Source of the DNA: Dactylosporangium sp. AC04546
GTDB taxonomy: Bacteria > Actinomycetota > Actinomycetes > Mycobacteriales > Micromonosporaceae
Length of the DNA stretch: 11,838 bases
Assembly (NCBI RefSeq): GCF_022095675.1
Contig: NZ_JAHYSG010000198.1
Span: 1 to 11,838, forward strand
Reading direction: 5' to 3'
Shown here: one piece after another, positions 6,168 through 11,838 of the stretch
Numbering within the stretch: position 1 is the stretch's first letter
How the letters are laid out: the number at the start of each line of letters is the position of its first letter
The notes under the pieces: model-generated
What the model was told of the DNA's origin: nothing
What the model saw: the letters and a program-made list of their open reading frames with translations, nothing else
The model's database searches: none
Made by a program: the position numbers and the translations under genes

Positions 6168-7144
6168 CCGCGTACCGCAGCCGCCACGCCCGCGCCACCG
6201 CCGCCGGCCCGGCTCGCAGCCCGCTGGGGCCGCCGTCGGGCAGCTGGCCGTCGGCGCCGCCGCCCCACCCGGTACCGTTGCCGCCGCCGACCGGATATTC
6301 AGGGCATAACGGTCTCGTGGCCTGGCCGCCGCGGCCGCCGACCATGAACGGGCGGGGGCGGCACGCGGCCGGCGTGACCGCGCCGCTCGCCGACCTGAGG
6401 CCGCCCGCGCCGGCGGCCCGGCCGCCCGCTCGCCATGCGGTCCACCGGGACCGGGGCGGGGCTCCAGCGGTACACCGGCGGCATGCTCGGCGGCATGAAC
6501 GGCTCTTCGTCCGGGCGGACGGGACCTGGCGGGGGACGACCGCCCTGGCGCTCATCGCGACCGTGGTCTGCGGGGTCTCGCTGGTCGGCACGTCGTTCGC
6601 CGCGACGTCGGCGCCGCCGCCGTTCGTGCCGGCCGCGGCCGGGGCGTCGGCCGGGGCCGGCACCGGGGCCACGGCGCCCGCCTCGGCGCCCGTGCGGCTG
6701 GCGATCGGGGCCATCAAGGTCGACGCGCCCGTGCGGAGCGTCGACGTTGACCAGGACGGGATGCTGGAGGCGCCGCCGCTGGGCACGCCGAAGGACGTGG
6801 GGTGGTACGAGCGGGGGCCGACACCCGGCGAGGCCGGGAACTCCGTCCTGGTCGGGCACGTGGACACCGCGGCCACCGGGCCGGCCGTGTTCTACGAGCT
6901 GGGGAAGCTCAAGGTGGGCGACGAGGTCGCTGTGACGCGGGCGGACGGGTCCGCCGTGAACTTCCGGGTGGACTCGGTGCGGATGTTCTCGAAGGCCAAC
7001 TTCCCGGCCGACCTGGTGTACGGGCCGGCCAAGCAGGCGCAGCTGCGGCTGGTGACGTGCGGGGGCGCGTTCGACGCGCGCCAGGGCAGCTACCTCGCGA
7101 ACACCGTCGTCACCGCGACGATGACGGGGTGGCGTCCGCGATGA
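6164..7144 (+). CDS. Sortase, class F-like
   Basis: A membrane-bound cysteine transpeptidase that would cleave a sorting signal and attach the protein to the cell envelope. From the GTG at 6164 it has 326 residues: a Pro/Arg/His-rich cytoplasmic part (1-125), one membrane helix (about 127-147), an Ala/Pro/Gly linker (148-175) and the sortase fold (about 176-320). His232 lies in VGHVDTAATGPAVF and Cys299 in LRLVTCGGAFD; both match class F-type actinobacterial sortases. The triad Arg is less clear: R306 is the nearest candidate, and the later position (Y310-L-A-N) has none. GTGA at 6164-6167 overlaps the stop of the substrate gene, which suggests coupled translation. The start is uncertain: GTG 6317 and ATG 6344 are in frame, and an AT-richer patch at 6293-6313 may mean that part of the N-terminus is not translated. 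The 3' end overlaps the convergent gene by 35 bases. Confidence 0.88.
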   Translation: MTAYRSRHARATAAGPARSPLGPPSGSWPSAPPPHPVPLPPPTGYSGHNGLVAWPPRPPTMNGRGRHAAGVTAPLADLRPPAPAARPPARHAVHRDRGGAPAVHRRHARRHERLFVRADGTWRGTTALALIATVVCGVSLVGTSFAATSAPPPFVPAAAGASAGAGTGATAPASAPVRLAIGAIKVDAPVRSVDVDQDGMLEAPPLGTPKDVGWYERGPTPGEAGNSVLVGHVDTAATGPAVFYELGKLKVGDEVAVTRADGSAVNFRVDSVRMFSKANFPADLVYGPAKQAQLRLVTCGGAFDARQGSYLANTVVTATMTGWRPR

Positions 7145-8390
7145 GGGGCTCCAGGGTGACCGCGTGGATGCGGTGCTCGGACACGCGGCACTGCAGGAGC
7201 ATGGTGCGCAGGACGCCCACGGCGAAGGGGGAGCCGCTCAGGTAGACGTCGTGGGAGGTCCACTCGGCGAAGTCGAGGACCACGTTGGCCAGGGAGCCGC
7301 TGAGGTACGGGTGGGCGGGGCCGCGGGCGACGACCGGGTGGACGGTCGCGTGGGCGCAGCGGGCGGCGTGCTCGCGCAGGGACTCCAGGTCGTAGAGGTC
7401 CTCGCGGGTCGAGACGCCCCAGAAGAGGTGGATCACGCGCTCGTCGCCCCGCCCGGCCAGCTCCGACAGCAGCGCCTTGACCGGCGTGACGTGCACGTCC
7501 TCGGCGACGACGAGGACCGCGCCGGCCGAGCCGCTCTCGATGGCGAAGTCGCCCTCGGCGCGGTGCAGCCGGACCGGGTCGCCGACGCGGGTGTCGCGCA
7601 CGAGGGCGGCGGTGGCGTCGTCGCCGGGGAGGGCCTGCACGTGGATCTCGATGTGGTGGTCCTCGGCCGGCGGGTCGCCGATCCAGCAGGCCCGCCACGC
7701 GCCCGGCACCTGGTGCGCCTCGACGATCGCGCGCTGGCCGGCCCGGAACGGGTACGGCAGGTCGGTGCGCACGGTGAGCACGGCCACGTCGTCGCGGCGC
7801 CGGTCGTGGGCGAGGACGGTACCGGTCCAGAACGGGGTCTCGCCGGGGAACAGCTGGGCGGCCTGGCGCAGCCAGCCGACCGCGAACCGCCATGCGTCGC
7901 GCCAGGCGTCCTCGTCGTCGCCGGCGCTCTTGATCAACGCCTCACCGAACAGGTCGAGCTGGCGGCTGCGGGAGTCCATCAGCGCTTCGAGCGCCGGGGC
8001 GAACTGGGCGAGGGCCGGCACCACGACGCTCGGCTGGTCGAAGTGCTCGAGCAGCCAGGCGAAGCCGCGCTCGGCCGCCGCGGGGTCGTGCGCGATCGCG
8101 GCGTGCAGGGCGGTGCGCTGCTCGGGCGGGGCGCCGGCGAGCCGCTGGACGATCTGCCGGACGTCGGGGTTCAGCTTCGCCCGCAGCTGGGAAAGGTAGC
8201 CCTGATCGCCCGCTTTCGGCCCGTCGGCGGGCCCCTCGTGTGCAAGACTGTCCTGCGGACGATCTTGCTGGCGCTGGCGCGGCCGGGCCGGTGGGCGTTC
8301 GTGGCCGGCCTGTTCCAGGTTCGCCTGCCGCCAGGCCCAGAGCACGGTCAGCGGCTCGTTGCCGCCACCGACCGGTCCAACGTGTGTCAC
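7110..8390 (-). CDS. Flavohaemoglobin-like protein with lost cofactor motifs
   Basis: A 426-residue protein with the order of a flavohaemoglobin: a disordered N-terminus (1-63), a globin-like helical domain (about 65-180), a ferredoxin-reductase-type beta barrel (about 186-285) and an NAD-binding-like domain (about 286-412). The globin part aligns by eye with actinobacterial globins (LAQFAPALEALMDSR followed by LDLFGEAL), but the proximal haem histidine is Leu134. The flavin motif RxYS reads RACW (233-236). The usual GGTGxAP motif reads EDVHVTP (297-303). The late features HLFWG (321-325) and VYLSGSP (382-388) are kept. The fold is thus probably intact while haem, FAD and NAD binding look lost, so a regulatory or scaffold role is more likely than NO dioxygenase. 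GTG 8390 has GGGAG 9 bases upstream. It follows the PP2C gene after 69 bp, probably in one operon. Confidence 0.85.
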   Translation of the reverse strand: MTHVGPVGGGNEPLTVLWAWRQANLEQAGHERPPARPRQRQQDRPQDSLAHEGPADGPKAGDQGYLSQLRAKLNPDVRQIVQRLAGAPPEQRTALHAAIAHDPAAAERGFAWLLEHFDQPSVVVPALAQFAPALEALMDSRSRQLDLFGEALIKSAGDDEDAWRDAWRFAVGWLRQAAQLFPGETPFWTGTVLAHDRRRDDVAVLTVRTDLPYPFRAGQRAIVEAHQVPGAWRACWIGDPPAEDHHIEIHVQALPGDDATAALVRDTRVGDPVRLHRAEGDFAIESGSAGAVLVVAEDVHVTPVKALLSELAGRGDERVIHLFWGVSTREDLYDLESLREHAARCAHATVHPVVARGPAHPYLSGSLANVVLDFAEWTSHDVYLSGSPFAVGVLRTMLLQCRVSEHRIHAVTLEPLIADATPSSSR

Positions 8391-8432
8391 CCTTCCAGTC
8401 TCCCGGCTGCGGTGGTCCGACGTGCGGGTATT

Positions 8433-8464
8433 CGTGTTATCCGGGCCCAGCTCGCCGTGTTATC
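8433..8464. repeat. Direct repeat in the gap upstream of the flavohaemoglobin-like gene
   Basis: CGTGTTATC occurs at 8433-8441 and 8456-8464, 23 bases apart (GATAACACG on the minus strand, reading towards the gene). The second copy overlaps the TAA stop of the PP2C gene. The spacing is near two helical turns, as in paired regulator sites, but two copies are too few to be sure. Confidence 0.25.
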
Positions 8465-9818
8465 GGACCAGTTCGAACCAGACGATCTTCCCGCCGCCCT
8501 CGTGCACGTCGAAGCCCCAGTCGTCGGCCAGGGACGCCACGATCTGCAGGCCCCGGCCGCTCTCCGAGTCGGTGGCGGCGGCCCGCGGGCTCGGGCGGCG
8601 CTCGCTCGCGTCGCGCACCTCCACGCGCAGGCGCGAGCCGCGCAGCGCGATGCGCACCTGCACGTCGCCGACGGTGTGCTGCACCGCGTTGGTGATCACC
8701 TCGCCGACCAGCAGGCGGGCGGTGTCGACCAGGTCGCCGAGGCCCCAGGCGGTGAGTACGTCGGCGGCGAACCGGCGCGCGGAGGCCGCGCTCGCGGCCT
8801 CGCTGTGGAAACGGCGCACGGCGCCCGGCTCGGTCAGCTCGCGGGTGGTCTCGTCGATGCTGATCGCGAGCAGCGCCACGTCGTCGCGGCGGGGGTGCGG
8901 GCCGATGCCGGCGCCGAGGATGCGCTCGAGCAGTGCCTCCGGGTCGCCGGTCGGCGCGCCGACGAGCGCGGCGCGCAGCTCGGCCATGCCGCGGGCGATC
9001 GGGAAGCGCCGGTCCTCGACGAGCCCGTCGGTGTAGAACAGCAGGGCCGAGCCGGACGGGATGCGCACGGTGGTGTCGAGGTACCGCACGCCGGGCGACA
9101 CGCCGAGCGGCGGCCCCAGCCGCAGCCGCATCGGCTCGGCGTCACCGCCGGCGCACAGGATCGGCGGCAGGTGCCCGGCCAGTACCGCGGTCGCGGTGCC
9201 CTCGGCGAGGTGCAGCTCCAGATAGCAGCAGGTGGCGATGGCGTCGGGCTCGACCGCTTCGAGCATCCGGTTGACCCGCTCCAGCACGGTGGTCGGCGAG
9301 TGGCCCTCCAGCGCGTAGGCGCGCAGGGCGCTGCGCAGCTGGCCCATGGTCGCGGCGGCGCTCGTGGAGTGGCCGGCGACGTCGCCGATCATGACCCCGA
9401 CGGCGTCGCTCTCCGGGAGGTGGATCACGTCGTACCAATCCCCGCCCACGTCGGCCCCGGACGTCCACGGCAGGTAGCGGGCGGCGTGGCGGGCACCGTC
9501 GAGCTCGGGCAGGCGGGCCGGGAGGAGGGCGTGCTGGAGATCGGCGGCGATGGAGCCGGCGGCGCGCAGCTCGGTGACATCACGGTAGAAGACGGCTCTG
9601 CTGGTGTCGGTCAGTGTTGCCGTGGTGACCTCGTAGATCTCGTCGGTGCCGACCTCGATGCTGCCGTGGGGGTCGTCGAGATACCTGCCGATGGCCTCCG
9701 CGTGGCGGGCCGCGATCTTCAGGGCCTTCTCGTTGGCGTAGAGGATCTGCCCGGTTTCGCTGTGGACGACGGCCATGCCCACGGGCGCCGCGTCGAGGAG
9801 CCGCGCTTCGATGTCCAC
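8460..9818 (-). CDS. PAS–PP2C (SpoIIE-type) phosphatase–RsbW-like kinase
   Basis: A 452-residue partner-switching regulator. Residues about 5-90 form a PAS sensor domain (LLDAAPVGMAVVHSETGQIL, ending FYRDVTELR). Residues about 95-322 form a SpoIIE/RsbU-type PP2C phosphatase, with metal-binding aspartates in GGDWYD (125-130), GDVAGH (145-150), FYTDG (261-265) and RRDD (310-313). Residues about 335-452 form an RsbW-like GHKL ATPase: N box LLVGEVITNAVQHT (369-382), VRDAS (401-405), SGRGLQIV (420-427) and the closing strand KIVWFEL. Family members phosphorylate and dephosphorylate STAS antagonists to control a sigma factor. All catalytic residues I can place are present. The start is GTG 9818, just before the PAS domain; TAACGT ends 7 bases upstream, so the message may be leaderless. 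It is divergent from ung and upstream of the flavohaemoglobin-like gene. Confidence 0.92.
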   Translation of the reverse strand: MDIEARLLDAAPVGMAVVHSETGQILYANEKALKIAARHAEAIGRYLDDPHGSIEVGTDEIYEVTTATLTDTSRAVFYRDVTELRAAGSIAADLQHALLPARLPELDGARHAARYLPWTSGADVGGDWYDVIHLPESDAVGVMIGDVAGHSTSAAATMGQLRSALRAYALEGHSPTTVLERVNRMLEAVEPDAIATCCYLELHLAEGTATAVLAGHLPPILCAGGDAEPMRLRLGPPLGVSPGVRYLDTTVRIPSGSALLFYTDGLVEDRRFPIARGMAELRAALVGAPTGDPEALLERILGAGIGPHPRRDDVALLAISIDETTRELTEPGAVRRFHSEAASAASARRFAADVLTAWGLGDLVDTARLLVGEVITNAVQHTVGDVQVRIALRGSRLRVEVRDASERRPSPRAAATDSESGRGLQIVASLADDWGFDVHEGGGKIVWFELVR

Positions 9819-9825
9819 GGTTCTG

Positions 9826-9831
9826 ACGTTA
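9826..9831 (-). promoter_or_regulatory. Possible -10 box of the PP2C gene
   Basis: TAACGT on the minus strand fits TANNNT and ends 7 bases before the GTG start, the spacing seen in leaderless actinobacterial genes. No ribosome binding site is visible. The -35 region is poor. It lies only 13 bases from the motif proposed for the divergent ung promoter. Confidence 0.4.
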
Positions 9832-9843
9832 CCCGGCCGGATT

Positions 9844-9866
9844 TTGTCGTACCGGTTTCGTAGAGT
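9844..9866 (+). promoter_or_regulatory. DNA-damage (RecA-NDp/PafBC-type) promoter of ung
   Basis: TTGTCGTAC (9844-9852), 8 bases, then TAGAGT (9861-9866). The known actinobacterial RecA-independent damage promoter is TTGTCRGTG-N8-TANNNT. The first six bases, the spacer and the -10 box agree, and the last three bases of the upper motif do not. The start codon follows 7 bases after the -10 box, which implies a leaderless message. A DNA-repair gene downstream fits this regulon. Confidence 0.6.
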
Positions 9867-9873
9867 GCCGGGC

Positions 9874-10548
9874 ATGTCGTTGGATCTGCTGGAGCTGCTG
9901 CCCGCCGGTTGGCGGGACCTGATGAAGCCGCACCTCGACCTCGAGGTGGTCCGCAAGCTGGAGACGTTCGTGGAGGCCGAGTATGCGGCCGGCCCGGTCT
10001 ACCCGCCGCTTCCCGACCTGTTCACGGCGTTCCGGCTGTGCTCGCCCGAGCAGGCCCGGGTGCTCATCCTGGGCCAGGACCCCTACTTCAAGGAGGGCCA
10101 GGCCCACGGGCTGAGCTTCTCGGTGCGCCCGGGCGTATCGGTGCCGCCGTCGCTGCGCAACGTCTACAAGGAGCTGCGTGAGGACCTCGGCGTGACCCCG
10201 CCGTCCAACGGCGACCTGACCCCGTGGGCCGCCGACGGCGTCCTGCTGCTCAACGCGGTGCTGACCGTGCGCGCGGGCAAGGCCGCGTCGCACGCCGGCA
10301 AGGGCTGGGAGCACTTCACCGACGCCGCGATCAAGGCGCTCGACTCGCTCGACCGGCGGGTCGTGTTCGTGCTGTGGGGCTCCTATGCGCGCAAGAAGGC
10401 GGCGCTGGTCACCAACGCGGAGCACCGCATCATCGAGGCCGGGCACCCCAGCCCGATGAACCCGGCGGGCTTCCTCGGCTCGCGGCCGTTCAGCCAGGTC
10501 AACGCGGCGCTCGAAGAGGCCGGCCTGCCGCCCGTCCACTGGGCCTGA
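9874..10548 (+). CDS. ung: Uracil-DNA glycosylase, family 1
   Basis: Removes uracil from DNA as the first step of base excision repair. The 224-residue length is normal. The water-activating motif is GQDPYFKEGQAHGLSFSV (67-84), with catalytic Asp69 and Tyr71 excluding thymine. The residue after Tyr is Phe72 where E. coli has His; this position also varies in other actinobacteria. Asn127 in LLLNAVLTVR reads the uracil, and the DNA-intercalation loop starts with His191 in GHPSP (190-194). After it MNPAGFLGSRPFS replaces the common LSxxRGFFGxxxFS, a mild change. ATG 9874 is chosen because the protein fits from there and the promoter lies right before it; no ribosome binding site is seen, consistent with a leaderless message. 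A sensor kinase starts 2 bases after the stop. Confidence 0.96.
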   Translation: MSLDLLELLPAGWRDLMKPHLDLEVVRKLETFVEAEYAAGPVYPPLPDLFTAFRLCSPEQARVLILGQDPYFKEGQAHGLSFSVRPGVSVPPSLRNVYKELREDLGVTPPSNGDLTPWAADGVLLLNAVLTVRAGKAASHAGKGWEHFTDAAIKALDSLDRRVVFVLWGSYARKKAALVTNAEHRIIEAGHPSPMNPAGFLGSRPFSQVNAALEEAGLPPVHWA

Positions 10549-10550
10549 CG

Positions 10551-11810
10551 ATGATCCGCGGGGGGCCGGTGTCCGGCCTGGAGGGTCCGCTCTGGCGGGC
10601 GCTGCTCGTCTTCCGCATCGCCGCGCTCGGTTACGCGGCGGTGCTGATGGTGAACAACTTCCGGGAGTATGCCTGGCCCCCGGGCGGCTGGCTGATCATC
10701 GCCGCGATGACGGCGTGGACGGTGGCCGCCAGCCTGGCGTATGCGCGGCCCGAGCGCCGGGGCTGGCCGCTGCTCGCGGCCGACCTCGCGGTGGCCGCCG
10801 CCTGCCTGCTCGCGTCCCGCTGGATCGTCAACCCCGAGGGCCTCGGCGTCGGCTCCCCCACCCTGCCGATGGCGTGGGTGGCCGGCCCGGTGGTCGCCTG
10901 GGCCATCTCCGGCGGCCGCCGCCGCGGCGCGATCGCCGCCCTCCTGCTCAGCGTCGCCGACGTCGTGGTCCGCGACGGCTTCAGCCAGGCCACGGCCAAC
11001 GGCCCGGTGCTCATGCTGCTGGTCGGCGTCGGCGTCGGCCACATCGCCCGGCTGGCGATCGACGCCGAGGCCCGCCTGCAGCGCGCGGTCGAGCTGGAGG
11101 CGGCGACCCGCGAGCGCGAGCGCCTCGCGCGCGGCATCCACGACTCGGTCCTGCAGGTGCTGGCCCTGGTCCAGCGCCGGGGCGCCGAGCTCGGCGGCGA
11201 GGCGGCCGAGCTGGGCCGGCTGGCCGGGGAGCAGGAGGCGACGCTGCGCGCCCTGGTCTCGTCGAGCGGCCCCGACCCTTCCGCCGCGTCCGCCGCCGAC
11301 CCGGGCGGCCGCGCGCGGCAGTCGCCGCACATCCGCCCGGCGCACATCCGCCCGACGGTGCGCTCACGCACGGCCCGCGCCCGGCCGCACGCTCCCGCCG
11401 ACCTCACCGCCACCGCCACCGCCGAGCGCGTCGACCTGCGCGCCCTGCTGGAGCCGCACGCCGCCACGGGCGTGACGATGGCCGCCCCGGCCACGCCGGT
11501 GCTGCTCCCGGCCCCGGTGGCCGCCGAGGTGGCCGCGGCGGTGGCCGCCGCGATCGACAACGCTCACCGCCACGCCGGCCCGTCCGCCCAGACCTGGCTC
11601 CTGCTGGAGGAGCTCCCCGACGGCGTGACGATCACGGTCCGCGACGATGGCACGGGCATCCCGGACGGCCGCCTGGCCGAGGCGGAGCAGGCGGGCCGCC
11701 TGGGCGTGGCCCAGTCGATCCGCGGCCGCATCCGCGACCTGGGGGGTCGGGTGACCTTGACGTCGCGCGCCGGCTCGGGAACGGAGGTGGAGCTCCACAT
11801 CCCTCGCTGA
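10551..11810 (+). CDS. MacS-type sensor histidine kinase
   Basis: A 419-residue membrane histidine kinase of the NarL/FixJ-partner (HisKA_3) group. The N-terminal third (about 13-168) has five to six hydrophobic segments with short loops and no large extracellular sensor domain, as in the actinobacterial MacS family. The phosphoacceptor is His197 in ERLARGIHDSVLQVL. The ATP-binding domain has the N box with Asn337 (AAAIDNAHRHAG), DDGTGIPDGRL (365-375) and a GLG-like RLGVAQSIRGRI. Between the two lies an unusually polar Pro/Arg/His-rich linker (about 240-290) with a tandem HIRPAHIRP. The family's response regulator is normally the next gene; the window ends 28 bases after the stop, so it cannot be seen. 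The start ATG lies 2 bases after the ung stop, which indicates translational coupling. The signal is unknown. Confidence 0.9.
   Translation: MIRGGPVSGLEGPLWRALLVFRIAALGYAAVLMVNNFREYAWPPGGWLIIAAMTAWTVAASLAYARPERRGWPLLAADLAVAAACLLASRWIVNPEGLGVGSPTLPMAWVAGPVVAWAISGGRRRGAIAALLLSVADVVVRDGFSQATANGPVLMLLVGVGVGHIARLAIDAEARLQRAVELEAATRERERLARGIHDSVLQVLALVQRRGAELGGEAAELGRLAGEQEATLRALVSSSGPDPSAASAADPGGRARQSPHIRPAHIRPTVRSRTARARPHAPADLTATATAERVDLRALLEPHAATGVTMAAPATPVLLPAPVAAEVAAAVAAAIDNAHRHAGPSAQTWLLLEELPDGVTITVRDDGTGIPDGRLAEAEQAGRLGVAQSIRGRIRDLGGRVTLTSRAGSGTEVELHIPR
11328..11357 (+). repeat. 15-bp tandem repeat inside the kinase linker
   Basis: CACATCCGCCCGGCG (11328-11342) is followed directly by CACATCCGCCCGACG (11343-11357), one mismatch. 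The unit is five codons (HIRPA/HIRPT), so the frame is kept. It lies in the non-conserved linker between the phosphoacceptor and ATPase domains. Confidence 0.7.
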
Positions 11811-11838
11811 CCCCGACCCGCCACCACCGCCGCTGCCC

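Noticed and set aside
7164..9863. Plus-strand frame of 899 codons opposite the flavohaemoglobin-like and PP2C genes
   Set aside because: It is Asp/Val/Gly/His-rich with no motif, and the minus strand has full conserved domains.

Overview
The window is about 11.8 kb of very GC-rich DNA with G/C-dominated third codon positions and frequent GTG starts. The gene set (class F-type sortase, MacS-type histidine kinase, PAS–PP2C–HATPase regulator, zinc-ribbon proteins with Pro/Gln-rich linkers) points to an actinomycete, most likely a member of the Micromonosporaceae. That family assignment is an inference from style and gene families, not from a marker gene. The region looks chromosomal: it holds housekeeping genes (citrate synthase, uracil-DNA glycosylase) and I see no transposase, integrase, tRNA, CRISPR array or phage gene.

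Layout, left to right. (1) A minus-strand zinc-ribbon membrane protein runs off the left edge; it starts at a GTG with a strong ribosome binding site. (2) A 291-bp gap holds a near-palindrome and a hairpin. (3) A plus-strand pair follows: a Ca2+/cation antiporter of the CaCA family and, 35 bp on, a STAS-domain anti-sigma-factor antagonist. (4) On the minus strand come a membrane-anchored extracytoplasmic protein, a short protein resembling the IF-2B fold, and citrate synthase, with a probable terminator after citrate synthase. (5) A divergent gap leads to a plus-strand unit: a secreted Ser/Pro-rich protein with a C-terminal anchor and, overlapping it by 4 bases, a class F-like sortase. These look like a substrate and enzyme pair. 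(6) On the minus strand, a PAS–PP2C–RsbW-like protein is followed by a flavohaemoglobin-like protein that seems to have lost its haem-, flavin- and NAD-binding signatures. (7) On the plus strand, ung and a MacS-type sensor kinase lie 2 bp apart.

How the parts may work together. The STAS protein keeps the phosphorylatable serine, and the PAS–PP2C–HATPase protein carries both a phosphatase and an RsbW-like kinase domain. Both ends of a partner-switching pathway are therefore present, though 6.3 kb apart and not proven partners. ung is preceded by a sequence with the spacing of the RecA-independent (PafBC-type) DNA-damage promoter and appears leaderless, so the kinase behind it may be damage-inducible too.

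I did not find a clearly new multi-gene defence or biosynthetic system. The observations I rate highest are the degenerate flavohaemoglobin, the damage-type promoter at ung, and two distant intergenic hairpins that present the same 12-base sequence at the loop, each in a gap that also holds a copy of the same palindrome.
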